From Lachnospiraceae bacterium (GTDB taxonomy: Bacteria > Bacillota > Clostridia > Lachnospirales > Lachnospiraceae): a DNA stretch of 64,000 nt. Positions 41,472 to 49,671 of this stretch are shown piece after piece. The translations under genes were made by a program, and so were the position numbers. Location of the stretch: assembly GCA_910575275.1 (NCBI GenBank), contig CAJTEE010000002.1, forward strand, positions 310,001 to 374,000, written 5' to 3'. The notes beneath the pieces were generated by a model. It did no database searches, was not told the origin of the DNA, and was given only the letters and a program-made list of their open reading frames with translations. Numbering within the stretch: position 1 is the first letter of the stretch; each line of letters opens with the position of its first letter.

Positions 41472-42398
41472 ATGAAGAAACAGAGGATGCGATTGGCAGG
41501 AATCGCGGCCGCTTTGTGCTTGGCGGCCGGAGTGGTGCAGACGAGCTTTGGCGCATATGGCCCCGGAATGGATCTGCAGGAGATGGGGCAGGCTGAGGAA
41601 ACCGGAAAGAATGAGGAAGCAGAAGGATTGAAAGAAACGGGAAAGGCGGAGTCAGACAAAACGGTCAGGGAGGAAACCCAAACGGCCACAGAGGCGGAGG
41701 GCGGGACGAGAAACAATGAAACAGCCAGGCAGGCAGCCGGCTCGTTTGAAGTGGAACGTTTTGTGCTGCCGGAGGATGCCAGGGTCCTGGTGATCGTAGA
41801 GGGGATCGGAGGAAGCGGCTGCAGCGTGTACGCCTATGAATATGAACCGGAGGCAGGCGAAACGGGCTGCTGGGCCCTTCGGCTCTCGACGCCGGGATAC
41901 CTTGGGAGAAACGGCATGAGCAACCATCGGACAGAGGGCGATAAAACGACGCCGATCGGGGTATTCCAAATGAATACTCCATTTGGACAGGCGGCCCCGC
42001 TTCCCGGGTTCCCGGACAGCTATATTCAGGTAGGGGAGAGCCATGTTTGGTCAGATAAACAGAACCGGCTGGCAGACGACGCGGCGGAGCGCGGAGAGCG
42101 TGTAGGAACGGCCGGTTATTCGGAATACTATGATTATGTGATTGATGCCGGCTTCAATCGAAATGCGATCGAAAAGAAAGGGTCTGCCCTGTTCCTGCAC
42201 TGCATTGGACATGGAAGGACCGAGACATCCGGCTGTGTGGCGATCGACAAAGGGCAGATGGTCGAAATCATGAAGCTGTACGGAAAATACGGGGATGGCC
42301 ATACCTATATTGCACAGGCACCGCAGGGGACGTTTGAGCTTGTCTATGCCTCCTACGGAGTAAACCGGGGGCTGTCACCGGAAGGCGATTTTCAATAG
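41472..42398 (+). CDS. Secreted L,D-transpeptidase (YkuD domain)
   Basis: A 308-residue exported protein. A signal peptide (about 1-29, MKKQRMRLAGIAAALCLAAG) precedes an acidic low-complexity linker (to about 90) and a YkuD catalytic domain with FLHCIGHGRTETSGCVAID, whose Cys255 is the nucleophile with His upstream. GDKTTPIGVFQMNTPFG is also typical. YkuD enzymes make 3-3 cross-links or attach proteins to peptidoglycan. ATG 41472 has CGGAGGAAAAG upstream; the terminator lies just before it. Confidence 0.87.
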   Translation: MKKQRMRLAGIAAALCLAAGVVQTSFGAYGPGMDLQEMGQAEETGKNEEAEGLKETGKAESDKTVREETQTATEAEGGTRNNETARQAAGSFEVERFVLPEDARVLVIVEGIGGSGCSVYAYEYEPEAGETGCWALRLSTPGYLGRNGMSNHRTEGDKTTPIGVFQMNTPFGQAAPLPGFPDSYIQVGESHVWSDKQNRLADDAAERGERVGTAGYSEYYDYVIDAGFNRNAIEKKGSALFLHCIGHGRTETSGCVAIDKGQMVEIMKLYGKYGDGHTYIAQAPQGTFELVYASYGVNRGLSPEGDFQ

Positions 42399-42399
42399 G

Positions 42400-42570
42400 G
42401 TAACCGTTCGGCCTGCGGCGATGGATGTTTACCGGCTGTTCCACGCATTCTTACGGTCCGCGCAGGAAATGCCCTCGCTGTGCTGGGATGCCAGACAAGT
42501 GCCGGTGTCACTGGTCTAGCAACGACCGAAACGGAGTGCAGAAGCCCCTGCGCGGACCTATATGAACAGG
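42400..42570 (-). repeat. Dispersed structured repeat, copy 3 (expanded, 171 bp)
   Basis: Reading the minus strand it begins CTGTTCATATAGG and ends GGTTAC. The conserved core GTAAGAATGCGTGGAACAGC through CATCGCCGCAGGC is present, but the first hairpin (42549-42558 with 42455-42464, ten perfect pairs) carries an 84-base insertion where copies 1 and 2 have a 5-base loop, and the 3' part is shortened. Confidence 0.78.
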
Positions 42571-42595
42571 AATGGACTCTGTTCAAAAACACCTC

Positions 42596-42624
42596 TTGCA
42601 TTCCCTGGACAAACATGGTATGAT
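42596..42624 (+). promoter_or_regulatory. Sigma-A-type promoter for kdgF-gntR-uxaC
   Basis: TTGCAT at 42596-42601, 17-bp spacer, TATGAT at 42619-42624; gene start at 42729. Confidence 0.75.
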
Positions 42625-42636
42625 AGGGCTGAAATG

Positions 42637-42646
42637 TAACATGTTA
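42637..42646. promoter_or_regulatory. Palindromic site over the transcription start, possible GntR operator
   Basis: TAACATGTTA is a perfect palindrome about 6-15 bases past the expected start site. The adjacent operon encodes a GntR/FCD repressor, making autorepression plausible. Confidence 0.4.
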
Positions 42647-42728
42647 GTTGACAAACGGCTGGCTGAAACGGATTTCTTGTCTGTTTGCAGACGGAAGAAT
42701 GAGGACAGCCATGCAGAAAGGTGATTGT

Positions 42729-43052
42729 ATGCATGTATTTCATAAGGACCGGGAATGCCAAGAGCTGGAGAACGGTGTACGGAGAATTCTTTCTTATGAC
42801 AAGAATTTGATGATCGCAGAGCTTCGGTTTGAGGCAGGGGCCGCGGGCGCCATGCATGCGCATCCTCATGAGCAGATCGGTTATGTCATCGAGGGCAGCC
42901 TGGTGTTTCATGAGGAGGGCCGTGAGGATGTGACGCTTGGTGTGGGGGATTCCTATTATGTAGCTCCGAACGTGCTGCATGGAATTGACTGCCTGACTCC
43001 TGTAAAGCTTCTTGACGTGTTTACACCGATGCGGGAAGATTTTATCCGGTAA
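42729..43052 (+). CDS. kdgF: KdgF-like cupin, unsaturated uronate processing
   Basis: A 107-residue single cupin. HAHPHEQIGYVIEGSLVFHEE and GVGDSYYVAPNVLHGI supply the metal ligands. The C-terminal KLLDVFTPMREDFI matches KdgF, which converts 4,5-unsaturated galacturonate from pectin or alginate breakdown to its linear keto form. It sits with a GntR regulator and uxaC, which supports a uronate role. I start at ATG 42729 (AGAAAGGTGA upstream); the frame can be read to 42648 but with no ribosome site and non-family sequence. Confidence 0.85.
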   Translation: MHVFHKDRECQELENGVRRILSYDKNLMIAELRFEAGAAGAMHAHPHEQIGYVIEGSLVFHEEGREDVTLGVGDSYYVAPNVLHGIDCLTPVKLLDVFTPMREDFIR

Positions 43053-43067
43053 ACCCTGGAGAACATC

Positions 43068-43751
43068 ATGGATAAGACATTAAATCAGGAAACGTATACA
43101 AAGCTGAGGCAGGATATCTTAAGCTTTGAGCTGAAGCCCGGTGACCAGGTTTCGGCAGCCAAGATTGCGGAGCGCTATCATGTAAGCCGTACACCGGCGC
43201 GAGAGGCACTCGTGCGGCTGGAGAGCGAAGGGATGGTGGATATCTACCCACAGTCAAGGACCGTGATCTCAAAGATCAATGTCCACCGGATTCGTCAGGA
43301 ATGGTTTATCCGCAGGACACTTGAGCTTGGAATGGCAGAGGCATTTATTGGAAACGTAACAGAGCAGGATATTGAACTGATGCGTTCCTATAATGCCATG
43401 CTGGCTTCGTATGTAAACCGGCCGGCTACTCCGGAACGGGCATTTTTGTATCTGGAAGCCGATAACGATTTTCATGCGGTCAGTTATATGGTGGCAGGAG
43501 AGCGGCTTTCGGCGAAGATCATCAGCAATATGATGGCGCACTATAACAGGCTGCGACTGCTGATCGATCTGGATCATGTATTCAAAACGCGGACACTGAC
43601 GGATCATGAACGTCTGCTTGACGCAGTAGAGCGCCGGGATACCGATACCTACAAACATGAGCTTTCCCAGCATCTCGGACACATCATACAGGATATACAG
43701 GATATGAGTGAGAAGTATCCCGATTATTTTGAGAGTCATGCGCTCAAATAA
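43068..43751 (+). CDS. GntR family transcriptional regulator (FCD domain)
   Basis: A 227-residue repressor of the FadR subfamily. The N-terminal winged helix (about 5-70) shows YTKLRQDILSFELKPGDQVS, AERYHVSRTPAREALVRLESEGMVDI and TVISKIN. The C-terminal FCD domain has helices with NDFHAVSYMVAGERLS and LTDHERLLDAVERRD, the usual metal or organic-acid pocket. Between kdgF and uxaC it probably responds to a uronate or its keto product and may bind the TAACATGTTA site upstream. Confidence 0.87.
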   Translation: MDKTLNQETYTKLRQDILSFELKPGDQVSAAKIAERYHVSRTPAREALVRLESEGMVDIYPQSRTVISKINVHRIRQEWFIRRTLELGMAEAFIGNVTEQDIELMRSYNAMLASYVNRPATPERAFLYLEADNDFHAVSYMVAGERLSAKIISNMMAHYNRLRLLIDLDHVFKTRTLTDHERLLDAVERRDTDTYKHELSQHLGHIIQDIQDMSEKYPDYFESHALK

Positions 43752-43880
43752 GGCATCAGCCTTCTTTTGTCGAGCCTGCTCGGATACACACACAAACGAC
43801 GGGCAGCTGTCATGGTCGGTTTGGATGCCTCACCGGACATGGCTTTCTGGCATTTTCCGCGAAAACAGGAGGAATTTGAA

Positions 43881-45302
43881 ATGAAAGCATTTATGGACAA
43901 GGAGTTTCTTTTGAACACGGATACGGCAAAGAAGCTGTACCGGGAATTTGCCGATATGAGCCGGATTCCGATTCTGGATTACCACTGCCACATTAATCCG
44001 CAGGAGATCTATGAGGACAGGCAGTTCGACAACATCGCGCAGGTATGGCTCGGCGGGGATCATTATAAATGGCGTCAGATGCGTGCGAATGGCATAGAGG
44101 AGGCGTATATCACCGGCGATGCCCCTGACCGGGAGAAATTCCAGAGATGGGCCGAGACCATGCCGAAGCTGATCGGCAACCCACTGTACCACTGGTCCCA
44201 TATGGAGCTGCGGTATTATTTCGGCTATGAGGGGAATTTAAACGGTGATACGGCCGAGGAGGTATGGAACCTCTGCAGCGAGAAATTGAGAAGCACAGAG
44301 CTTTCGGTCCGGAATATCATCAAAAAGTCCAATGTACGCCTGATCTGTACGACGGATGATCCCGTGGATTCGCTTGAATGGCATCGGAAGATCAAGGCGG
44401 ACAAAAGCTTTGACGTTCAGGTGCTTCCGGCATGGCGTCCGGATAAGGCCATGAACATCGAAAAGCCGGATTTTGCCGCGTATCTGGACAAGCTTTCGGC
44501 TGCCTCCGGCGTGAACGTGACGGATCTTGCTTCGCTTAAAGAAGCGGTCTCAAAGCGGATGGATTATTTCGCGGAGAATGGTTGCAGCGTTTCCGACCAT
44601 GGTGTTGAATATGTGATGTACGCCCCGGCAGATGATACCGGAGTCGACGCGATTCTTAAAAAGAAACTGGCAGGTGGGAGCATAAGCGCAGAGGAGATCA
44701 GACAGTATAAGACGGCCTGCATGCTGTTCCTGGCGAGACAGTACCATGCACGCGGGTGGGTTATGCAGATCCACTATGGCTGCAAGCGTGACAACAATTC
44801 CTATATGTATAAGAAGATCGGCCCGGATACAGGCTATGACTGCATCAATAACTATGCACCCTCGGCGGAACTGGCGGATTTCTTAAATGCACTTTCGGCG
44901 AATGACGAGATCCCGAAGACGGTGATCTATTCCCTGAATCCGAATGATGACGAGACGATCGGATCAATCATCGGCTGTTTCCAGAGTGGTGGTGTGAAAA
45001 ATAAGATTCAGCAGGGCTCTGCCTGGTGGTTCAACGATCACTATATCGGCATGAATAAGCAGATGAAGTCGTTAGCGAATCTGTCCTGCCTGGGGAACTT
45101 CATCGGCATGCTGACGGATTCCCGGTCGTTCCTTTCCTATACGAGACACGACTATTTCCGTCGGATCGTCTGCCAGATGATCGGCGAGTGGGTCGAAAAC
45201 GGCGAATATCCGAACGATGAGAAGCTGCTTGGTGAGATTGTCAAGGGGATCTCTTATAATAATGCGGTCGAGTATTTTGGATTTAAGCTGGAGACCGTGT
45301 GA
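43881..45302 (+). CDS. uxaC: Glucuronate isomerase (uronate isomerase)
   Basis: Interconverts D-glucuronate and D-fructuronate, and D-galacturonate and D-tagaturonate. 473 residues of the amidohydrolase-like uronate isomerase family: DYHCHINPQEIYEDR with the metal histidines, WRQMRANGIEEAYITGD, ICTTDDPVDSLEWH, VLPAWRPDKAMN, GWVMQIHYGCKRDNN and LGNFIGMLTDSRSFLSYTRHDYFRRI. ATG 43881 follows AGGAGGAATTTGAA; the longer frame to 43767 lacks a site. Later pathway genes (uxaA/B, kdgK) are not in the window. Confidence 0.95.
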   Translation: MKAFMDKEFLLNTDTAKKLYREFADMSRIPILDYHCHINPQEIYEDRQFDNIAQVWLGGDHYKWRQMRANGIEEAYITGDAPDREKFQRWAETMPKLIGNPLYHWSHMELRYYFGYEGNLNGDTAEEVWNLCSEKLRSTELSVRNIIKKSNVRLICTTDDPVDSLEWHRKIKADKSFDVQVLPAWRPDKAMNIEKPDFAAYLDKLSAASGVNVTDLASLKEAVSKRMDYFAENGCSVSDHGVEYVMYAPADDTGVDAILKKKLAGGSISAEEIRQYKTACMLFLARQYHARGWVMQIHYGCKRDNNSYMYKKIGPDTGYDCINNYAPSAELADFLNALSANDEIPKTVIYSLNPNDDETIGSIIGCFQSGGVKNKIQQGSAWWFNDHYIGMNKQMKSLANLSCLGNFIGMLTDSRSFLSYTRHDYFRRIVCQMIGEWVENGEYPNDEKLLGEIVKGISYNNAVEYFGFKLETV

Positions 45303-45308
45303 TCCACG

Positions 45309-45666
45309 GTGTTCGGATACCGGCACAGGCTGCGTGCTTCCTGCTGGAGCGGCGCGGGATTTTTATTTCGCGCCGCGATGGTCGTGCCTGCATCGCTTTT
45401 TACGGTGGTCCAGCCGCTTGTGATCTATGGCAGAGCCAGAAAGCAGCTGACAGGTGCCAGGAATGGTGAAATCGGACTTTTGTTTGACGAGGCCGGTCTG
45501 ACGGTCACGGCGGCTAGGAGGATCCGGCGGACAGGCTGTGGCCAACTTAAGCAGGTGAAGGTGCGCCTGCGTGGATGGCCGCCATGGCTATATTCCGCCG
45601 AACCGGGTGCTTTTAAAGACACGGAAGGAATTTTTGGAGTATTGTAGACGGCATTTGGCAATTTGA
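45309..45666 (+). pseudogene. Degraded YcxB-like membrane protein gene
   Basis: A frame with no ribosome site runs from 45309 through a hydrophobic segment (AAMVVPASLFTVVQPLVIYGRARKQ) into LLFDEAGLTV, typical of YcxB-like proteins. The expected ending is in another phase: from about 45580 the frame phased at 45601 reads YIPPNRVLLKTRKEFLEYCRRHL before a TGA at 45664. So the gene has at least one frameshift and no good start. A perfect GCGGCGCG/CGCGCCGC hairpin overlaps its beginning (45350-45379). Confidence 0.6.
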
Positions 45667-45760
45667 CACTGCGAGGCTGTTTGCTGTGCGCCGGCCGCAG
45701 GACAGACAGGGCCGGCAGCAGGGAAGAAGCCTGAATCGTAACAAAAAGAGGGACAAAAGG

Positions 45761-46126
45761 ATGAGCTATTTGGTTTGTATCCCGGCGCCGGAGCTGGTCA
45801 GCCGGGAAAACTGTGAAAAAATACATAATATTCTCGCACGCATGTCGGATCAATACCGGCTGAATATCGTTCCTGAGCCGGTGAAGATGCGTCAGGGAAA
45901 GTATCCGGATTATTACAGGAAATACCGGATCTATAAGGAGCTAAAGGAGCAGGGCGGCAATGCCGAGCCGTATCTGGCCCCGGATGAGGAGAGCATGCTG
46001 TTAAGTGTGTGCCGGAACGCGGATGAGGAGGCGTTGATGAAGGGCTGTACCTATGCATATCAGTACCCGGCCAATAAAGTGCTCAAGGTGTTCCGTGAGG
46101 ACAAGAGGGAAAAAAGGCGGTCGTAA
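45761..46126 (+). CDS. Hypothetical protein upstream of SUFU gene
   Basis: A 121-residue soluble protein that I do not recognise. It has an N-terminal beta-like stretch MSYLVCIPAPEL, a basic middle (MRQGKYPDYYRKYRIYKELKEQ) and a strongly basic tail (KVFREDKREKRRS). No signal peptide or membrane segment. ATG 45761 follows AGAGGGACAAAAGG. The SUFU-domain gene begins 15 bases after its stop, so they form a two-gene unit. Confidence 0.65.
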   Translation: MSYLVCIPAPELVSRENCEKIHNILARMSDQYRLNIVPEPVKMRQGKYPDYYRKYRIYKELKEQGGNAEPYLAPDEESMLLSVCRNADEEALMKGCTYAYQYPANKVLKVFREDKREKRRS

Positions 46127-46141
46127 AGGAGTAGGGGAACG

Positions 46142-46927
46142 ATGGGATTTCTGGATAAGTTTGTCAAAAAGAAGGACCGGCCGCAGAGCGATGAGGTTTC
46201 TCCGGGCGGTTCGGAGATTTACCGCTATGCCGAGCCGGAGAATACGGGGCTTCATATGCCGGAGCGGTACGGGCAGTATGCCGAGGAGGTCAATGCACAT
46301 TTTGCGGCGCTGTTTCCGGGGCGGAACACCTTTGTGTTTCATGAGCTCGTCTCGGATTATGTTCATCTTGATGTGAATATCATGGAGCCGACGGAGGATG
46401 AGCCGTATTATGTGTTGTATACGACTGGGATGAGCGACGAGCCGATGACGCTTCCGGAGGAGCTCTCCGAGCACAGGGAGCTTTTGTACGCGGAGCTTTT
46501 CTGGTTTCTGCCGTCAAGCTGGAATCCCGGAAAACCGGGGCAGGCGGGAACCGAGATGCCCGAGAGTGAATACTGGCCGATCCGTCTGTTAAAATTCCTG
46601 GCCCGATTTCCGCATACGTACCATACCTGGCTCGCATACGGGCACACGGTTCCCAATGGGCCGGAGTATGCGCCGCTTTGCGAGGAAACGAAGCTTGGCG
46701 GAGTGGCAATTACGCAGTTTACCGGGGATATGGGCGGTTTCACGGCGGCGGATGGAGAGAAAATGAATCTTCTGATGCCGATCCCGGCTTACAGAGAGGA
46801 GATTGAGTTTAAGCTGCAGTATGGGATGGAGGAGTTGGATAAGCGCTTCAATGAGGGCGGCCTGCCGATGGTGATTGATCCGCAGCGGAGAAATTTTTGC
46901 GAGGATTTTTTGGGGACGGCGGAGTAG
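46142..46927 (+). CDS. Suppressor-of-fused (SUFU) domain protein
   Basis: A 261-residue cytoplasmic protein of the bacterial SUFU family. GRNTFVFHELVSDYVHLDVNIMEPTEDEPYYVLYTTGMSD and the later LLMPIPAYREEIEFKLQ are the domain signature. Bacterial SUFU proteins occur as immunity proteins in polymorphic toxin loci and as solitary genes of unknown role. No toxin gene is evident next to it except the unknown 121-residue protein. AAAGGAGTAGGGGAACG precedes the ATG and a strong terminator follows. Confidence 0.85.
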   Translation: MGFLDKFVKKKDRPQSDEVSPGGSEIYRYAEPENTGLHMPERYGQYAEEVNAHFAALFPGRNTFVFHELVSDYVHLDVNIMEPTEDEPYYVLYTTGMSDEPMTLPEELSEHRELLYAELFWFLPSSWNPGKPGQAGTEMPESEYWPIRLLKFLARFPHTYHTWLAYGHTVPNGPEYAPLCEETKLGGVAITQFTGDMGGFTAADGEKMNLLMPIPAYREEIEFKLQYGMEELDKRFNEGGLPMVIDPQRRNFCEDFLGTAE

Positions 46928-46942
46928 TATTGAGAGAAGAAT

Positions 46943-46996
46943 AAAAAGTCAGGTTTCTGAATAGGCCGTTAGCCGGTTTAGAATCTGGCTTTTTTT
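46943..46996 (+). terminator. Rho-independent terminator after SUFU gene
   Basis: AAAAGTCAGGTTTCT pairs with AGAATCTGGCTTT (with G-U pairs and a bulge), followed by seven T. Confidence 0.75.
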
Positions 46997-46999
46997 GTC

Positions 47000-47033
47000 C
47001 TAGAGCGTGTCTGAAAATTCAGACACGCTCTAG
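47000..47033. repeat. GAGCGTGTCTGAA palindrome
   Basis: CTAGAGCGTGTCTGAA and its exact reverse complement separated by AA. A related, imperfect version lies at 53614-53652. It starts three bases after a terminator T tract. Nothing else is seen in 47034-47134 apart from the ribosome site of the next gene. Confidence 0.65.
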
Positions 47034-47134
47034 CATGTTCGCTGCCTCCTTATTGTTCTCATAAAGGCTGTATAAGTCGGGGATATTCTGGAAAAAATAG
47101 GGTTGAAACAGAATTTAATTAAGGAGGATTCACA

Positions 47135-47668
47135 ATGGACTTAAAGGGAAGCAGGACGGAACAGAATCTGGTGGCCGCGTTTGCGGGAGAGTCGCAGGCG
47201 AGAAACAAGTATACTTACTTTGCCGATGCCGCCAAAAAGGAGGGCTATGAACAGATCGCGGCGATTTTTCAGGAAACGGCTGATAATGAGAAGGAGCACG
47301 CGAAGCTGTGGTTCAAGGAGCTGAAGCTGCTTGGCAATACAGATGAGAACCTGAAGGCCGCGGCGGCTGGCGAAAATTATGAGTGGACGGAAATGTACCA
47401 GACATTTGCAAAAGACGCTGAGGAGGAGGGCTTTACGGATCTGGCAAGAAAGTTCCGGATGGTGGCTGAGATTGAAAAGAGCCATGAGGAGCGGTACCTG
47501 AAACTTTTGAATAATGTGGAGATGCAGAAGGTATTCGAAAAGACGGAGGAAACCATGTGGGTATGCCGCAATTGCGGACATTTGGTCATCGGGAAAAAGG
47601 CGCCGGCCGTGTGTGCGGTGTGTGCCCATCCGCAGAGCTATTTTGAGGTACGGGCAGAGAATTATTGA
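47135..47668 (+). CDS. rbr: Rubrerythrin
   Basis: Non-heme diiron peroxidase that protects anaerobes from hydrogen peroxide. 177 residues: a ferritin-like four-helix domain (about 1-135) with diiron ligands in [42 protein letters not shown], and a C-terminal rubredoxin domain with two Cys pairs ([17 protein letters not shown]) that passes electrons in. AAGGAGG precedes the ATG. Single gene ending at a terminator. No clear PerR box was found upstream. Confidence 0.96.
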   Translation: MDLKGSRTEQNLVAAFAGESQARNKYTYFADAAKKEGYEQIAAIFQETADNEKEHAKLWFKELKLLGNTDENLKAAAAGENYEWTEMYQTFAKDAEEEGFTDLARKFRMVAEIEKSHEERYLKLLNNVEMQKVFEKTEETMWVCRNCGHLVIGKKAPAVCAVCAHPQSYFEVRAENY

Positions 47669-47688
47669 TTGAGTGGATGTAGAGAAAG

Positions 47689-47734
47689 AGTGGCCGTACC
47701 GGCAGTTTAGAGACTGTTGGGCGGCTGCTTTTTT
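47689..47734 (+). terminator. Rho-independent terminator after rubrerythrin gene
   Basis: AGTGGCCGTACC pairs imperfectly with GGGCGGCTGCT, with an inner CAGT/ACTG hairpin, and six T follow. Confidence 0.7.
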
Positions 47735-47747
47735 ATGATGGCGGGAG

Positions 47748-47776
47748 TTGCGTGGTGAAGGAAAATATGGTATGAT
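47748..47776 (+). promoter_or_regulatory. Promoter-like boxes before the Rpn remnant
   Basis: TTGCGT at 47748-47753, 17-bp spacer, TATGAT at 47771-47776. The TATGAT overlaps the first possible ATG of the remnant, so it may be fortuitous. Confidence 0.35.
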
Positions 47777-48138
47777 AAAAAAAATATATCCGCTGACGCT
47801 TCGCGGCAATCTGGAAAAGCAGCGGGCAATCCGGCCGTGTGCGGATTTGGCAAAGAGGATTACAGATAAATCAAAGGAAAGCTTTGTACTGGCGGGGCTT
47901 CTGGTGGTCACGGATAAAGTCATTGACAAGGATACCCAGAAGGAGCTTAAAGAGGTGCTGGAAATGACACAGGTGGGAAGGATGCCGCTTGACGCAGGAA
48001 GACAGACAGGAAGGAAAGCAGGATATTTTGGTGGAAATGCTCTGGGAGGGAGAGCCGGATGAGAAGATTAAACGGTTCGGCCGTCTGAATGATGAGCAGC
48101 TCCGGCTGCTTAAACGGGAGGCGTACAGTTTGAAATAG
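47772..48138 (+). pseudogene. Remnant of Rpn / PD-(D/E)XK transposase-like gene
   Basis: The first frame reads SFVLAGLLVVTDKVIDKDTQKELKEVLEMTQVGRM, the C-terminal helical region of Rpn-family recombination-promoting nucleases. From about 48000 the continuation shifts phase: ILVEMLWEGEPDEKIKRFGRLNDEQLRLL up to a TAG at 48136. The N-terminal nuclease domain is missing. It is a truncated, frameshifted relic. Repeat copy 2 starts three bases after its stop. Confidence 0.6.
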
Positions 48139-48140
48139 AT

Positions 48141-48273
48141 GTTACTGTTCACGTAGGTCTGCGCATTTTCTGCGCTGACCGTAAGAATACGTGGAACAGC
48201 CGGCAAACATCCATCGCCGCAGGCGATTTAGCATGGATTTTTACTTGTTGCTGTGAACGGAGTGAACAGTAAC
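48141..48273 (+). repeat. Dispersed structured repeat, copy 2 (133 bp)
   Basis: Perfect 12-bp inverted ends, GTTACTGTTCAC and GTGAACAGTAAC. Inside are the hairpin GGTCTGCGCA/TGCGCTGACC (48156-48180) and the core shared with copies 1 and 3. This copy best defines the element. Confidence 0.88.
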
Positions 48274-48311
48274 AAATAGATGTTTGAACATATAGGCAGA
48301 AAAGATAACGA

Positions 48312-48340
48312 TTGGCTTTTTACCAAAAATATGCTATACT
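48312..48340 (+). promoter_or_regulatory. Sigma-A-type promoter for pyrH-frr
   Basis: TTGGCT at 48312-48317, 17-bp spacer, TATACT at 48335-48340; ATG follows at 48388. It heads the long pyrH-to-polC cluster. Confidence 0.78.
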
Positions 48341-48387
48341 GATTCCAGCATAAAAATTTTCACGTACACAGGAGCGCAGGGATTTCC

Positions 48388-49092
48388 ATGAAAATGAAAC
48401 GGGTTTTTCTGAAATTAAGCGGTGAGGCACTGGCCGGGGATAAAAAGACCGGCTTTGATGAAACGGTTGTGACGGAGGTGGCGAGGCAGGTAAAGCTGTC
48501 TGTAGATGCGGGCGTCGAGGTCGGAATCGTGATCGGCGGCGGCAATTTCTGGCGCGGGCGTACAAGCGAGGCTATCGACCGGACCAAGGCGGATCAAATC
48601 GGCATGCTGGCGACGGTCATGAACTGCATTTACGTCTCGGAGATCTTCCGAAATGCCGGTATGATGACGCAGATTCTGACTCCGTTTGAGTGCGGCTCGA
48701 TGACGAAGCTGTTCTCAAAGGACCGGGCAAACAAGTACTTTAATCATGGGATGGTTGTCTTTTTTGCGGGAGGGATCGGCCATCCGTATTTTTCCACCGA
48801 TACGACGATCACGCTGCGGGCCATCGAGATGGATGCGGACTGCATTTTACTCGCCAAAGCCGTGGACGGTGTCTATGACAGCGATCCGCGCCTCAATCCG
48901 AACGCGAAGAAATACGACCGCCTTTCGATCCAGGAGGTCATCGACAAAAAGCTGGCAGTAATTGATCTGACTGCCTCCATCATGTGCATGGAGCATAAAA
49001 TGCCGATGGCCGTGTTTTCATTAAATGAGGAGAACGGCATCGCAAACGCAATGAAGGGGAACATAAACGGCACGATCGTTACGGCCGGATAA
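48388..49092 (+). CDS. pyrH: Uridylate kinase (UMP kinase)
   Basis: Phosphorylates UMP to UDP in pyrimidine synthesis. 234 residues of the amino-acid-kinase family: RVFLKLSGEALAGDK, VIGGGNFWRGR, DQIGMLATVMNC, ANKYFNHGMVVFFAGGIGHPYFSTDTTITLRAIEMDAD, LAKAVDGVYDSDP. Full length. CAGGAGCGCAGGGA lies upstream. In many Firmicutes rpsB-tsf come before pyrH; here the upstream stretch is an accessory patch and the promoter is its own. Confidence 0.96.
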   Translation: MKMKRVFLKLSGEALAGDKKTGFDETVVTEVARQVKLSVDAGVEVGIVIGGGNFWRGRTSEAIDRTKADQIGMLATVMNCIYVSEIFRNAGMMTQILTPFECGSMTKLFSKDRANKYFNHGMVVFFAGGIGHPYFSTDTTITLRAIEMDADCILLAKAVDGVYDSDPRLNPNAKKYDRLSIQEVIDKKLAVIDLTASIMCMEHKMPMAVFSLNEENGIANAMKGNINGTIVTAG

Positions 49093-49107
49093 CAGGAGGA
49101 TTAGAAA

Positions 49108-49662
49108 ATGAAGGAAGAACTGAAGGTATACGAGGACAAGATGGAAAAGACCATCGATTCGCTGCTTAATGACTACGCTTCTATCCGCGCGGGACGTGCC
49201 AATCCGCATGTTCTGGACAAGATTAAGGTGGATTATTATGGGACGCCGACACCGATTCAGCAGGTCGGCAACATCTCCGTGCCCGAGGCCAGGATGATCG
49301 TAATTCAGCCCTGGGAAAAAAGCCTGATCCGTCCGATCGAGAAGGCGATCCAGACCTCGGATCTGGGAATCCATCCGAACAATGACGGCAGCGTGATCCG
49401 GCTTGTGTTCCCGGAGCTCACGGAGGAGCGCCGTAAGGAGCTGGCGAAGGATGTGAAAAAGAAGGGCGAGGGCGCAAAGGTTGCGATCCGCAATATCCGC
49501 CGCGATGCCAACGATACCTTCAAAAAGATGGAAAAGAATGACGAGATCTCAGAGGACGATTTAAAGGATGCAACCGACAAGATGCAGAAGATAACCGACA
49601 AGGCGATCGAAAAGGTCGATAAGGCCGTCGAAAACAAAACAAAGGAAATTCTTACGGTATAG
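49108..49662 (+). CDS. frr: Ribosome recycling factor
   Basis: Splits post-termination ribosomes together with EF-G. 184 residues, tRNA-like two-domain protein: MEKTIDSLLNDYASIRAGRANPHVLD, YYGTPTPIQQVGNISVPEARM, IQTSDLGIHPNNDGSVIRLVFP and LTEERRKELAKDVKKKGE followed by a long basic helix. CAGGAGGATTAGAAA precedes the ATG. A hairpin with T tract follows at 49672-49709, possibly attenuating read-through to uppS. Confidence 0.97.
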   Translation: MKEELKVYEDKMEKTIDSLLNDYASIRAGRANPHVLDKIKVDYYGTPTPIQQVGNISVPEARMIVIQPWEKSLIRPIEKAIQTSDLGIHPNNDGSVIRLVFPELTEERRKELAKDVKKKGEGAKVAIRNIRRDANDTFKKMEKNDEISEDDLKDATDKMQKITDKAIEKVDKAVENKTKEILTV

Positions 49663-49671
49663 AATGATTGG

